This document shows, piece after piece, positions 11,254 to 36,096 of a stretch of DNA of 64,000 nt; the first letter of the stretch is position 1, and the number at the start of each line of letters is the position of its first letter. The notes beneath the pieces were generated by a model. That model had not been told where the DNA came from. It saw only the letters and a list, made by a program, of their open reading frames with translations, and did no database searches. A program made the position numbers and the translations under genes. The DNA comes from Lepturacanthus savala (taxonomy: Eukaryota; Chordata; Actinopteri; Scombriformes; Trichiuridae), in the NCBI GenBank assembly GCA_030544235.1, contig CM060471.1, forward strand, positions 1,064,348 to 1,128,347. Direction: 5' to 3'.

Positions 11254-11415
11254 CTGGTGGAAGGGCAAAATGTGTCAGTAGAAGATGCAGCAGCATCAGA
11301 GATAACCGTGGGCTTCAGCAGATTATCAAACAGAGAAGATTGTAGAATCTGGCAGAAAACCAAAAAGAGTTGGTAACCTCTGCTTTCTTAAATCCAAGGT
11401 CACTGCAACAATCAG

Positions 11416-11590
11416 TCAGTCATTCTCTATACCCATTCATTCCTCATTAGGGTCACATGGTCTGCTGGAGCCAATCCCAGCACATTACAGGTGAGAGGCA
11501 GGATACACCCCAGATGGTCACCAGTTTATCATGGAGCATACACACCATTCACTCACACCTATGGACAATTATTAGTGTCTCCAATTAACC
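11416..11590 (-). repeat. Widespread teleost dispersed repeat (inverted copy)
   Basis: This is the reverse-complement form of a repeat recurring in the window, with the landmarks ctcattagggtcacatggtc, gctggagccaatcccagc, gaggcaggatacacccc and ctccaattaacctcag. Other copies: 15303-15510, 32345-32672, 44150-44570 and 49377-49582, plus a scrap near 46905-46970. It is non-coding. I am not certain of its class. Confidence 0.7.
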
Positions 11591-11970
11591 TCAGAATATT
11601 TTTGGATATGGCTATCTGATAGTAGCCGGAATGCAAGTCGAGAACAAAGAACCACTGGTTCCCTGTTAAAGCATTCAGTGCATCCTCAATGCATGGGGTC
11701 ATATGCTGCTCAGGTATGGTACAACTATTCAGCAATCTGTAATCTATGCACATTCTGATAGAATGTGGATACAAGACACATTCTGACATTCCTGACAACC
11801 ACTATGGGTGATGCATAGGGGCTTCGTGCTTGGTTATAATCCCAGCTTGCAGGAGTTCTTGAAAGTGCTTTCTGACATCTTTGATGTCTGCCGGAGCGAG
11901 TCGCCAAGACTGCTCTGGAGCAAGACTGGGGCACCAACTGTTGTAATGACTGGCCATGCCCCTCCACCAT
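11590..11970 (-). pseudogene. Ty3/Gypsy-type reverse transcriptase fragment
   Basis: On the minus strand the translation includes ARSPYASPIVVVRN and, after a frameshift near 11760, CIDYRLLNSCTIPEQ, IEDALNAL and FVLDLHSGYYQIAI. These correspond to the opening motifs of Gypsy-type reverse transcriptase (SPYASPIVVV, DYRxLN, the LDLxSGYxQI active-site strand). Only this small piece of pol is present, with no LTR, protease, RNase H or integrase visible. It is a broken insertion nested in the Tc1 element. Confidence 0.8.
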
Positions 11971-12011
11971 CTAAAGGAAGCACTGGGAAGGGACTGTGTC
12001 TCTATTTACAG

Positions 12012-13190
12012 CAGGGGTCTCAAACTCAATTTACCTGGGGGCCACTGGAGCTTGGGTCTGGTTGAGGCTGGGCCGCATCAGGTTTTCCACTTTTCCTGAA
12101 ATTGTCTGTACTCATCACCAATAATATATATAATATATATGTAATATACATATATAATATATATAATTCCACTGTGTCTCACTGTTGTGTTGAAGTTCCA
12201 GTTTTAGTGTTCAGCTGACGTACAAAGACGTCATTTCCGCTGGTAGGTAGGGTCCTACGCCTGCATATGACGTCAGCACGGCATAGTTAGTGATTGGTTG
12301 ATGGTCAGAAACCATGGAAACACAAAGTGTTTGTGGTGGTCGTTTAATATTAAGTTAATTAAATAAAAAAATGTAATGAAGTTTGAAAAGTTAGGCTAGT
12401 GGCTAGTATGGAGCTAACGCTAACACGGATACACATAAAACTTCGCTTGTGTGTGTATGTAATAGTGTTAGCTCCGTGTTAGCCTCTTAGCACTCATTTC
12501 CCCCCTTCTTGTGCGCGTGTAACGTCAGGTCTGGTGCTTCGGAGCACCCGGCTCCGGTGACAGCCACACCGGCGTGTTGTTTATCTCTTCAAATGTGTAT
12601 TCAGCAGCACTGGTGAAGGCAGCAGCGGGGGGTAGCGCTAATTACGGTGGCCGGGAACCCTCAATGCTGGAAATAAAAGAAACGCTGCAAACAAAAAGAA
12701 ACAGCGCTGCAAATAAAAGAAAACTACACAACGGAAGTGAATTACCGGGGACTATTATTGGCGGTGCACCTGTAGTTTTTTATGTGAGCGAAGAAGAGGA
12801 GGTGTTGTAAAGCAGAAGTAATTAGGGGGGCAAATAATTGTTTCTTCTTCGTATTCCTCCAAAAAATATGTGGTATCTTGCCAATGAAAATCACCACAAC
12901 ACAGATCCCTCTCAGTCACGGGGAGAACAACAACCCGTGTGTAAAATAAAGATAAAAAAAAAACCCGCACATGCGCGGGACCTCCAGTTTTCTTCATCAA
13001 TCATCCTTGCATAACCTTCCATAATGGTCATATAGCGGCACCTACTGGAGAAACAATTATTTGCCCCCTAATTACTTCTACTTTAACAACACCTCCTTTT
13101 CTTCGTATTCTTCCTCTTCACTCACATAAAAAAACTACAGGTGCACCGCCAATAATAGTCCCCAATAATTCACTTCCGGTGTGGAGTAAA
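12012..13190. repeat. hAT-like dispersed element with palindrome, copy 2
   Basis: It is collinear with the copy at 4271-5582: caggggtctcaaactcaatt, gggccgcatcagg, cagctgacgtacaaag, the inverted gttagctcc motifs and cggtgacagccacaccgg. It ends in the palindromic MITE whose arms begin cggaagtgaattaccgggga (12732) and end ataattcacttccggtgtg (near 13183). It is shorter than copy 1 because the centre (copy 1 about 4875-5090) is reduced. It lies inside the Tc1 element spanning 10355-13450. Confidence 0.65.
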
Positions 13191-13739
13191 TCACAACAGG
13201 GTTATACTAAATTCTTTTTTTCTGTAAAAACCGAGAAATAAATGGTGATTACTTCACATTATTCAAATTTTTGGAGTTCCTATTTTCATGTTTTTTTGAG
13301 CTGGAAGCCAAAAATATGTACAATAAACAAATACTTGAAATTGATTAAAATGTGGGCCCTGAATCATAATCTGTAAAATTTTAATTTTTGAATGGAATTA
13401 TGGAAATGAATAAACTTTTCCATGATATTCTATTTTTTGGAAAGGGTCTGTATACTTGATAATGTGACATTTGGGGTTTTATAGTTCATGCTTTTATAGA
13501 ATATTTAATTAAGAATTGGGATGAGTGAACGCTACTTTGATTAATAAGGTGAAAAAGTCTATTCATTGTTAAAGTCAATAATCACTATCATGTCACTGTT
13601 ACCTCCAGCATTTAAGACCAAAAACATACTGAATTTGAAATATTTAAACAGACTGCAACCACCAATTATTTTCATCATTGATTAATCTGATTATTTTAAT
13701 TACTTTATAACTATTATAGCTGTGTGTATTTTTATTTAA

Positions 13740-14776
13740 CAGCAACTGTTTAGAGATATGTGTGCTGTCATGGCTCTCTTCAGATCAACTCACAGATAGT
13801 GGATCAGATTCAGGTCTGGACTCTGGCTGGGCCGTTCCAAAACCTCCATCTCATTATGTTGAAGCCATTTTTTTGTTTATTTGGATGTGTGCTTTGAGTC
13901 ATTATCATGCTGAAAGATGAAGGTCCTCTTCATCTTCAGCTTTCAAAATGAAACCAAAGGTTTTATGCCAGCACTGACTGGTATATGGAACTGTTCATAA
14001 TTCCTTCCACCCTGACTCAGGCCCCAGTTCCAGCTGAAGAAAAAGAGCCCCAAAACTGATGCTGCACCACCATGTTTCACGAGCTATGGTGTTCTTTGGT
14101 GATGAGCAGTGTGTTTTTGTGATAAATAAAACTTTTGGAATTAAAAATAAGGCTCAACCTTGGTTTCATTGGACCATAACACAAATTTCAAATTTGACAA
14201 AGATTTCAAATGTCTTTTTACAAAATGAAGCCAGGCTTTTTGTAAGATATGGCTTCTGTCTTACCACGCTACCCCATAGACCAGACATAAGAAGGCAGGG
14301 GGTTGTTGTCACATGTACTACACAGCCAAGACTTGTCAGATATTCTTGCAGCTCCTTCATAGTTGCTGTCGGCTTCCCTGACCAGTTTTTTTCTCGTCAT
14401 ATCATCAGTTTTTGGACTTTTAGTCTTTCTGTTCTTGAAAATGTCACTATTGTGCCATATTTTCTCCACTTGATGATGACTGTCGTCTCTTTAAATGGTG
14501 ACAGGTGTGTGCTAACTCCAATTTATCATGAGTTTGATTGAAAGTAAATGAATCACACACATCCCCAGTTATAAGAGAGTGTGCACTTGTGCAACCTCAT
14601 TATCTCAGTCGTCTATATTCACTTCACCTCCCTGAAATATTTCATCTTATTTTTCAATTGTGTTATACAAGTTTTGGGTCACAAAAAGTTGTGAAATTAT
14701 TTATCTTGGTGTTTCTTTTTACATCAAAAACCTGGTATTTTTACAGGGGTGTGTAAACTTTTTATATCCACTATGT
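13740..14776 (-). mobile_element. Decayed Tc1 element, minus orientation
   Basis: Text characteristic of an inverted Tc1 transposase gene is visible: ttgaagccattttt, gggtcat-like attatcatgctgaaagatga, ggccccagttccagctgaag and ccatattttctccacttgat. It ends aggggtgtgtaaacttttta then tatccacta, flanked by TA. The left end is missing, many indels break every frame, and the region encoding the N-terminus is shortened. It is unrelated in terminal sequence to the other Tc1 copies here. Confidence 0.75.
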
Positions 14777-15039
14777 ACAACACCTAAACATTTTCTTTTG
14801 TCAAAAAAACATTGAAAATGTCAATGTCCATTGTTTGGGATCTTTATTACCAAGACAGTGCCCATCCCCTAAAGGCCTCATACACTACAATTAACTGAAC
14901 CCTAAAATGCCTCACATGTAGGCTTATGTAGAATTGCTAACAGTATGTCACCATGATATCACCTTGAAAACAAAAATTGCTAATGGATTGTTTGTGTTCT
15001 TCAAAGTTAAAAAAATTAAATTAAATTAACATTATGTCA

Positions 15040-15262
15040 TATGCCCAAACAGCTCAAAATTCACCACTGCTTCCTTGGGTCCCCAGAAATACACCTGCCA
15101 AGTGTTAAGTCAATTAAAGAAAATGGTTGTTGAGATATGAGAGGAAAATGCAGAAAGATTCCTGAAACCTGTTTTAACTAGTTTGGACAGCTGAAGCTTC
15201 ATATTAGCTTCACATCATTTTTTAAATGTGATTTTACACAGAGGAGGACTGCCCCCCATCAA
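15040..15262. repeat. Degenerate dispersed repeat
   Basis: Text such as cacctgccaagtgttaagtc and attagcttcacatcattttt resembles repeat text near 47150-47340 (attagcttcagatcaacttt). It appears to be a non-coding dispersed family shared between the two intergenic or intronic sites. Confidence 0.4.
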
Positions 15263-15302
15263 TTACTGGTTCTTTGGTTATTTGGGCTCTTGACTATTGT
15301 TT

Positions 15303-15510
15303 TAGGGTGACACGGTGGTTAGCACTGTTGTCTCACAGCAAGAAGGTCCAGGTTCCAGTCCTTGGTCCGGCATCTTTCTGTGTGGATGTTCATGTTCTCT
15401 CTGTGTCTGGTGGGTTTTCTCCAGGTTTTCCAGCTTCCCCCCACAGTCCAAACACATGCTGAGGTTAATTGGAGACTCTAAATTGCTCATAGGTGTGAGT
15501 GAGTGACTGA
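15303..15510 (+). repeat. Widespread teleost dispersed repeat
   Basis: Landmarks are gacacggtggttagcactgt, ctcacagcaagaaggtcc, cccacagtccaaacacatgc and ggttaattggagactctaaa. It is the plus-orientation counterpart of the copy at 11416-11590. It lies 400 bases upstream of the nploc4 5' end. Confidence 0.75.
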
Positions 15511-15689
15511 CTATTGTTTTAAGACAGACTTCAAAAATTGTGAACACATCCTTTAATTAGAATCTTAAATGCACGTTTTACTTGTAATAGAATAATTTTA
15601 CATTGTGGTTATTCCACTTGTAATGAAATGAACGATGTGAGAACTTATTCCACCGCTGCTGTAGAACCAGACTGTACCACTGTGATTAA

Positions 15690-15925
15690 ACAGACAGGTG
15701 GAACTGCTTCCATGCAGTTGATACGTAGCTTGTTTCGGCCGGCGTCTCTAAGCCTGTGGGACCAGTGGGAAACGACCGGGCGCTAATGTCTGCTACACCC
15801 GGTGTTTGAGTTGTGGGATGGAGTTTCGTTGACAAACAGACAGTAAACGCTACGTGAACTTTGTATTTACCAAGTCTGTTTAATAACTCAACCATATATC
15901 TACCGAGAGCGCTCACCTGAGCAAC
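15690..15925 (+). promoter_or_regulatory. CpG-rich nploc4 promoter and 5' UTR
   Basis: CpG density rises sharply from about 15,725 (tttcggccggcgtct, gaaacgaccgggcgc) through 16,030, against AT-rich surroundings. No TATA box is evident. This fits a broad housekeeping promoter with the start codon at 15926. The exact start site cannot be set from sequence. Confidence 0.5.
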
Positions 15926-29435
<13,510 letters not shown>

Positions 29436-29451
29436 ACCCAGCCACACACAG

Positions 29452-29452
<1 letters not shown>

Positions 29453-29498
<46 letters not shown>
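29453..29498. repeat. (CA)n microsatellite in nploc4 3' UTR
   Basis: A run of about 22 CA units begins just after the stop codon. Confidence 0.95.
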
Positions 29499-29502
<4 letters not shown>

Positions 29503-32256
29503 CACACCCACACACCCCATCCTGCCTCCAGCCCACCAAGCCCTGAATCTGATCTTGCCCTGCCCGGCCCTCCTCTTAAGTCTCCAACAACGTCCCAGCA
29601 TCTGGACCAGCTGCAGGATTTGGATGTTTAATTTTTTTCCTTCTTTCCCCTCACCTGGAAGCCTGTGTCCCTCCCATCATCTCACAGGCTGATGATGCAC
29701 TCGTTTACAGCAAATTCAGTAAATTAAAAATAACCAGACTGGTTCTTTTTTTCTTTCATATCCCTCCTCACAGCAGCTCTCAGTGAGTGGTGGGCCTATG
29801 TTTAGGTAAAGCACTTTTAATCGAGGCCCATTTCCCCTCAACCCCCCCACTTCCCCTTCTCCTTGAATTGCCCCCCACCCCCCATGCTGAGATAAATCCT
29901 GCTGTGACTCAGGACAACAGCAAAGACTGGAGTGTGTGGAAGTTCTCTCACATCAGTGCCCCCTTTCACTCTCATGTCTCCTGGTAATCTCGCTGTGTAT
30001 AAATACATCAGAGGAATGATACTGATATTTAATTAAGCTCCTATTGCTTTCTTTCTTTTTTTTTAAATCTGATTGTGATTCTTCAGCATGGATTCTGCTC
30101 AGTCAGGTTTTTCTAGGTGTCTTTGAAAAGCCCTCTATGAAAGTACAATCATCAGTCAAACCCTAGACCTGAAAACACTTCAGAGCTCTGGAGTAATCCC
30201 ACTTAGAGTTTATATTTTCAGTATTGACTGCTGGTGATTATTAACAATATTAACTTTTGGACTGATGTCCCACAAAATTAAAAAGTATTTCCTCAACATC
30301 TTTTCCTGCTTTGTTGAAGTTGTAGCTTACAGATGTGGTGATTTGAACTTGAGCAGGCACAATATGTAGCTTATTTTATCAGCTGTATGTTCTGTTTCTC
30401 TGATGAAACACACCATCCATCTTTATTACTAACCCTATTAGTTGTGAGGTGCTTCTAGAAACAACTGGTGCTCGCCACTTCCCCTCTTCATCACTCACCT
30501 TACCTGTGGTACTTGTTTGGATTCCTGCTGGCACCTGTTTAGAGCAGCCAGACCAGAACGAATGATTTCTCCTCTTATTGGCCCTTGTGTGTGTGTTTTT
30601 TTTTTTTACTTTCTTTTTCTTCATCACTCAGCCTTCAAAGACTTTGCTGCTCAACAGTGCAAAAGAGGTCCCTGGTCAGCACGGAGACAAAACTACAGCT
30701 GGTATATATGGCCTCATCTGATGTCAGAGCTGTAAATCTGCAGACAGGACGATGGCGACCTGCATTTTAACCTTGAAGTGAGCGTTGCATCATCTGTGAT
30801 TGATAGACTTTGGAGCATAAACCCCGATCTTATTCCAGCAGGAGTCTGTGACATCAAGTTCAGCCTGATGAAAAAAGGTGCTGAGCCTGAAAATCATGTG
30901 AAAGGCACTTAAATCTCCTCTAAAGCACTAAAACAGAAACAGGCCACTTCTTAAAAGGTCTGCTCACCCAAATTACTGGACAAAGAAAATTCTCACTTGC
31001 CTCTAGTTGTGTATTTATCCATCAGAAGAATTTATCCAGGTTCTTAGATCACTGCCTCCAACTTAGTCAAGTGGAGGTGTATAGAATAAGATTTTTGGTG
31101 CTTACACTATTAAGGAAATATATTTAATAGATCGATCTGACAAATTTTTTCTCAACATGGATACAACTAGTGTAGGTGTTTTAATAATTTGGGTGAACTG
31201 ACGTGTTAGTCAGTGGTGAGCGTATCAGGAGGTTAAAACTTTCTTTTTTTGCTTTCCAGATTTTCTCTCATAGATTGGGACCAAAACGTGTGAGATCATC
31301 TAAGTCATGAAAGTTCAGTTCTGGTTTTATATCAGTAACATCTGGCTTCATTATTCTTTTTATTTTTCTAACTTAGAGCTACCCCACCCACATGCCAAAT
31401 GTTTTTAATGTTTCTAACCAGCAGGCGTCCTCCCAGTCATTACCAGATGTAAATAAGATCAGAATGTCCGCATTTAAAAAAGATTAACAGAGTATCTCAA
31501 AGATCCGATTAAAGGCAACATAATATTGTCTTGACCAAATTGAGCTTTATAATTAGGTTTTTTTTTCATCGAAATTTGACGCATTGAACACATAAGTGGA
31601 CATTTGTAGCAAAGCAAATGACAGTGATTCTCTAGAAAAAGCTATTTCCCATCCTGACTGACCCTGAATCTCTTCTAATCGACTTCCTGATGTGTTTTAC
31701 CACTGACTGCTGTAGTCATCAGAGCTTTCTCAAACTTCTTCACTTTTCATGTTCAGAAATCTATTTTTTCCCCTCATAACTTTGTACACGGTTAAATTTA
31801 ATAGTTTAATGGGATGTATATTAGCTAAAAGGACTTTCAGGAAACTGAGCAAATCACTATATAAACGCCTGTCAGGTTAAACGGGGAAACGGGCCTCTTT
31901 TTACGTTCAGAGCAGGGCTACAGGTTTACTATTTATGAGACGTGTGCTTCTTTCTGAGAGCTTGCCAGTAATTCCAATGATGAAGTGAGAATATATTTTT
32001 AGTTGTAGATTAATTTGAGAAATGCTTGGAAGGAAGGAGAGAAGAAAAGGTGATTATCTTTCTCGCCCCCCCTTTGTGAAATCTCGAGAGCGATTATGTG
32101 ATGTCACGCTAACAAACGGCAGCGACCGTTTTCCTTTTTGTATGATCCAGGGGCCGTTTGCTGAGCAAGTAGCTCTGGAGTCACAGCAGGGCCACGCTTC
32201 ACAGAGACAACTAGGGACCCTGGGAGTTGATGCTGTTGAACTTGGATTTGAAACGA

Positions 32257-32262
32257 AATAAA
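32257..32262 (+). terminator. Candidate distal nploc4 polyadenylation signal
   Basis: AATAAA is followed within 40 bases by aagagttcttgttgctgatt, a plausible GU-rich downstream element. Attribution to nploc4 is inferred from position. Confidence 0.35.
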
Positions 32263-32344
32263 AAAAATGACAAAGAATTAAAGAGTTCTTGTTGCTGATT
32301 TAAAAAATTGGATTTTGTTTAAGAGAGGAGTTTTAATTTCTCAT

Positions 32345-32672
32345 ATCAGTCAGTCAGTCATTTTCTATACCTGCTTATTCCTCATTAGGGTCGCAGGGGT
32401 CTGCTGGAGCCTATCCCAGCGCGTTACGGCGAGAGGCAGGGATACACCCCAGATGGTCGCCAGCCAATCGTGGGGCACACACACCATTCACTCACACACT
32501 CACACCTACGGGCAATTTAGAGTTGCCAATTAACCTGAGCATGTTTTTGGACTGTGGGAGGAAGCCGGAGTACCCGGTGAAAACCCACGCATACACGGGG
32601 AGAACATGCAAACTCCACACAGAAAGGTCCCAGACCCCGGACCAAGGAGGTCTTGAACCTGCGACCTCACAC
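32345..32672 (-). repeat. Widespread teleost dispersed repeat, longest copy
   Basis: This copy has more of the family than the others: ctcattagggtcgcaggggt, gctggagcctatcccagcgc, gaggcagggatacacccc, ggcaatttagagttgccaat, gactgtgggaggaagccgga, ggtcttgaacctgcgacct. It abuts the left end of the composite Tc1 at 32682. Confidence 0.75.
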
Positions 32673-32897
32673 ACATACATACAGTGGGGGAAATAAGTAT
32701 TTGATCCCCTGCTAAATTTGTAAGTTTGCCCACTTCCATAGAAATGATCAGACTCCGTTTTTTATGGTTGTTTACTGGTTATGGGTATAGACAGAATATC
32801 AGTCGAAAATGCATAAAAAACACACAATCTAAAAGTTATAAATTGTTATGTATTTTATTAAGGGAAATAAGTATTTGATCCCCAAGCACAACACAAG

Positions 32898-33920
32898 TCA
32901 GTACTTTGTAGAGAAACCTTTGTTGGCAAGCACAGCGATGAGACGTTTCTTGTAGTTGGTCACCAGGTTTGCACACAGCGCAGGAGGGATTTTGGCCCAT
33001 TCATCTTTACAGACAGTCTCTAAATCCTTCAAGTTTCTTGGCTGCCTCTTGGTAACTCGGAGCTTCAGCTCCCTCCACAGGTTTTCGATCGGGTTAAGGT
33101 CTGGAGACTGACTAGGCCACTCCATGACCTTAATATGTTTCTTCTTGAGCCACTCCTTTGTTGTCCTGGCAGTATGTTTTGGGTCATTGTCATGTTGGAA
33201 AACCCACCCACGAGGCATCTTCAGTGTTCTTGCTGAGGAAAGAAGGTTTTTGTCCAAGATGTTACAGTACACGGCTGCATTCATTGGCCCCATAATGCGG
33301 TGAAGTTGCCCTGTACCCTTTGCTGAAAAACAGCCCCAAAACATGATGTTTCCACCTCCATGCTTAACCGTGGGTATGGTGTTCTTTGGGTCATACTCAT
33401 GTTTTTTCATCCTCCAAACACGGCGGGTCGAGTTAATGCCAAATAGCTCAACTTTGGTTTCGTCAGACCACAGCACTTTCTCCCAAGCCTTCTCTGAGTC
33501 ATTTAGATGTTCACTGGCAAACTTAAGGCGGGCCTGTACATGTGCCTTCTTGAGCAGGGGGACCTTGCGGGCACTGCAAGAGTTCAATCCATAACGGCGC
33601 AGTGTGTTGCCAACTGTTTTCTTGGTGACGGAGGTCCCAACTGCTTCCAGATCATTAACAAGCTCCTGCCGTGTTGTTTTAGGCTGCTCCCTCACCTTTC
33701 TCATCATCATCCTCACTCCATGAGGCCAGATTTTGCGGGGAGCTCCAGACCGAGGACAGTTGAGGGTCCTTTTATGGGTCTTCCTCTTGCGAATAATGGC
33801 ACCAATAGTTGTCACCTTCTCACCAAGCCTTTTGCTGATGGTTTTGTAACCTATACCAGCCTTGTGCAGGTCTACAATCTTGTCCCTGACATCTTTTGAC
33901 AGCTCTTCAGTCTTGCCCAT
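32898..33920 (-). CDS. Full-length Tc1/mariner DD34E transposase
   Basis: An uninterrupted 340-codon frame encodes a cut-and-paste transposase that would bind the terminal direct repeats and insert DNA at TA dinucleotides. The N-terminal bipartite helix-turn-helix (paired-like) DNA-binding region covers about residues 1-115 (GIGYKTISKRLGEKVTTIGA is recognition-helix-like). The catalytic triad is D153 in WSDET, D244 in QHDNDPKHT and E279 in LNPIEN, with 34 residues between the second Asp and the Glu. Length and triad numbering equal those of Sleeping Beauty-type transposases. The glycine-rich box (VKHGGGNIMFWGCFSAKGTG, 186-205) is also intact, and the protein ends GFSTKY. Almost every other Tc1 copy in the window is broken. 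An intact frame suggests recent insertion, but expression and activity cannot be judged from sequence. Confidence 0.93.
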   Translation of the reverse strand: MGKTEELSKDVRDKIVDLHKAGIGYKTISKRLGEKVTTIGAIIRKRKTHKRTLNCPRSGAPRKIWPHGVRMMMRKVREQPKTTRQELVNDLEAVGTSVTKKTVGNTLRRYGLNSCSARKVPLLKKAHVQARLKFASEHLNDSEKAWEKVLWSDETKVELFGINSTRRVWRMKKHEYDPKNTIPTVKHGGGNIMFWGCFSAKGTGQLHRIMGPMNAAVYCNILDKNLLSSARTLKMPRGWVFQHDNDPKHTARTTKEWLKKKHIKVMEWPSQSPDLNPIENLWRELKLRVTKRQPRNLKDLETVCKDEWAKIPPALCANLVTNYKKRLIAVLANKGFSTKY

Positions 33921-34214
33921 GGTGCTGTAGAAGTTGGAATGTAAGAAACTGATTCTAAGAGCAGGTGTACTTTATATACATGACGAGTTAAGATCAGGAG
34001 TATTGGTAATTAGTTGACTGAGCAGAGCTGTGTGCCACATGCGCACCAGCCAATCTGTAGGAGCCTGAATTCTAAGTGAGTTGTTGGAGATCAAATACGT
34101 ATTTCCCTTAATAAAATACATAACAATTTATAACTTTTAGATTGTGTGTTTTTTATGCATTTTCGATTGATATTCTGTCTATACCCATAACCAGAAATAC
34201 AACCATAAAAACTA

Positions 34215-34655
34215 GGCTGTTTTTCAGCAAAGGGTACAGGGCAACTTCACCGCATTATGGGGCCAATGAATGCAGCCGTGTACTGTAACATCTTGGACAA
34301 AAACCTTCTTTCCTCAGCAAGAACACTGAAGATGCCTCGTGGGTGGGTTTTCCAACATGACAATGACCCAAAACATACTGCCAGGACAACAAAGGAGTGG
34401 CTCAAGAAGAAACATATTAAGGTCATGGAGTGGCCTAGTCAGTCTCCAGACCTTAACCCGATCGAAAACCTGTGGAGGGAGCTGAAGCTCCGAGTTACCA
34501 AGAGGCAGCCAAGAAACTTGAAGGATTTAGAGACTGTCTGTAAAGATGAATGGGCCAAAATCCCTCCTGCGCTGTGTGCAAACCTGGTGACCAACTACAA
34601 GAAACGTCTCATCGCTGTGCTTGCCAACAAAGGTTTCTCTACAAAGTACTGACTT
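34215..34655 (+). pseudogene. 3' part of Tc1 transposase (inverted arm of composite)
   Basis: The + strand encodes the same protein text as residues about 199-340 of the transposase at 32898-33920. This includes QHDNDPKHT and LNPIEN, but no first catalytic Asp and no DNA-binding region. Its DNA is virtually identical to the reverse complement of 32890-33336, so the two arms separated very recently or were homogenised. Confidence 0.9.
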
Positions 34656-34940
34656 GTGTTGTGCTTGGGGATCAAATACTTATTTCCCTTAATAAAATAC
34701 ATAACAATTTATAACTTTTAGATTGTGTGTTTTTTATGCATTTTCGACTGATATTCTGTCTATACCCATAACCAGTAAACAACCATAAAAAACGGAGTCT
34801 GATCATTTCTATGGAAGTGGGCCAACTTACAAATTCAGCAGGGGATCAAATACTTATTTCCCCCACTGTATATATGTATATATATATATATGTATATGTA
34901 TGTATGCATGTATGTATGCATTCATTCATTCATTCATTCA

Positions 34941-36096
34941 GAACTGCCTCAATTCTTCGTGGCATAGATTCAACAGGGTGCTGGAAGCATTCCTCAGAGA
35001 GTTTGGTCCATATTGACATGATGGCATCACACAGTTGGCGCAGATTTGTCGGCTGCACATCCATGATGCGAATCTCCCGTTCCACCACATCCCAAAGATG
35101 CTCTATTGGATTGAGATCTGGTGACTGTGGAGGCCATTTGAGTACAGTGAACTCATTGTCATGTTCAAGAAACCAGTCTGAGATGATTCCAGCTTTATGA
35201 CATGGCGCATTATCCTGCTGAAAGTAGCCATCAGAAGTTGGGTACATTGTGGTCATAAAGGGATGGACATGGTCAGCAACAATACTCAGGTAGGCTGTGG
35301 CGTTGCAACGATGCTCAATTGGTACCAAGGGGCCCAAAGAGTGCCAAGAAAATATTCCCCACACCATTACACCACCACCACCAGCCTGAACCGTTCATAC
35401 AAGGCAGGATGGATCCATGCTTTTATGTTGTTGACGCCGAATTCTGACCCTACCATCCAAATGTCGCAGCAGAAATCGAGACTCATCAGACCAGGCAACG
35501 TTTTTTCCAATCTTCTATTGTCCAATTTCGATGAGCTTGTGCAAATTGTAGCCTCAGTTTCCTGTTCTTAGCTGAAAGGAGTGGCACCCGGCGTGGTCTT
35601 CTGCTGCTGTAGCCCATCTGCCTCAAAGTTCGACATACTGTGTGCTCAGAGATGCTCTTCTGCCTACCTTGGTTGTAACGGGTGATTATTTGAGTCACTG
35701 TTGCCTTTCTATCAGCTCGAACCAGTCTGGCCATTCTCCTCTGACCTCTGGCATCAACAAGGCATTTCCGCCCACAGAACTGCGGCTCACTGGATATTTT
35801 TTCTTTTTCGGACCATTCTCTGTAAACCCTAGAGGTGGTTGTGCGTGAAAATCCCAGTAGATCAGCAGTTTCTGAAATACTCAGACCAGCTTTTGGCACC
35901 AACAACCATGCCACGTTCAAAGTCACTCAAATCACCTTTCTTCCCCATACTGATGCTCGGTTTGAACTGCAGGAGATTGTCTTGACCATGTCTACATGCC
36001 TAAATGCACTGAGTTGCTGCCATGTGATTGGCTGATTAAAAATTAATTGTTAACGAGCAGTTGGACAGGTGTACCTAATAAAGTGGCCGGTGAGTG
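34941..36096 (-). mobile_element. Truncated Tc1/mariner element (family of 22917-24161)
   Basis: It is nearly identical to the element at 22917-24161 and keeps the right end (aataaagtggccggtgagtg, then TATATA). It starts abruptly at gaactgcctcaattcttcg after a (CATT)n run, so about 65 bp including the left terminal repeat are lost. The transposase text on the minus strand is split by frameshifts near 35,486 and 35,900 (for example a missing codon group in GAKRAGLS and a changed WKKRCLV segment). It begins only about 70 bp after the composite Tc1 ends. Confidence 0.88.

Larger units (their letters stand above)
10355..13450 (+). mobile_element. Decayed Tc1/mariner element split by four later insertions
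   Basis: The left end (tagaccattttcaaaaaaa, about 10355) and right end (ttttttggaaagggtctg, ending 13450) are inverted copies flanked by TA. Subterminal text is also inverted: ggcttccagctca near 10507 against gagctggaagcca near 13300. Transposase-like DNA on the + strand near 10700-10780 (gggtaagccacaaaagttca, then ggctggctgttcaaagt) resumes at about 11255 after a MITE. The central part has been replaced or interrupted by a dispersed repeat, a Gypsy fragment and a hAT-like element. The family is a common fish Tc1 with this cagaccctttcc terminus. No functional transposase remains. Confidence 0.8.
29436..32280 (+). other. nploc4: Probable long nploc4 3' UTR
   Basis: After the TAA at 29433-29435 there is no further gene-like coding sequence for about 2.8 kb. 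The DNA contains a (CA)n run at about 29453-29498, polypyrimidine tracts and several T-rich stretches. A canonical AATAAA occurs at 32257-32262. Long 3' UTRs are usual for this gene in vertebrates. The extent here is inferred from the absence of other features and the late polyadenylation signal. Confidence 0.45.
32682..34868 (-). mobile_element. Composite, partly palindromic Tc1 element with intact transposase
   Basis: The 2,187-bp unit is bounded by inverted ends cagtgggggaaataagtat (32682) and atacttatttcccccactg (ending 34868), each with TA outside. Part A (32682-about 34207) is a nearly complete element in minus orientation. It has the outer and inner direct repeats on the left (inner 32861-32883), the 340-residue transposase gene, and the inner direct repeat on the right (about 34088-34109). 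Its own right outer end is missing. Part B (about 34215-34868) is an inverted copy of A's 32682-33336, carrying the last 132 codons of transposase on the + strand plus complete inner and outer repeats. The whole is therefore flanked by good ends, although each half is incomplete. Such IR/DR structure is typical of Sleeping Beauty-like elements. Confidence 0.9.

Noticed and set aside
14059..14541. 160-codon + strand open frame
   Set aside because: It is antisense of a decayed Tc1 transposase. The text matches the inverted element, not a host protein.
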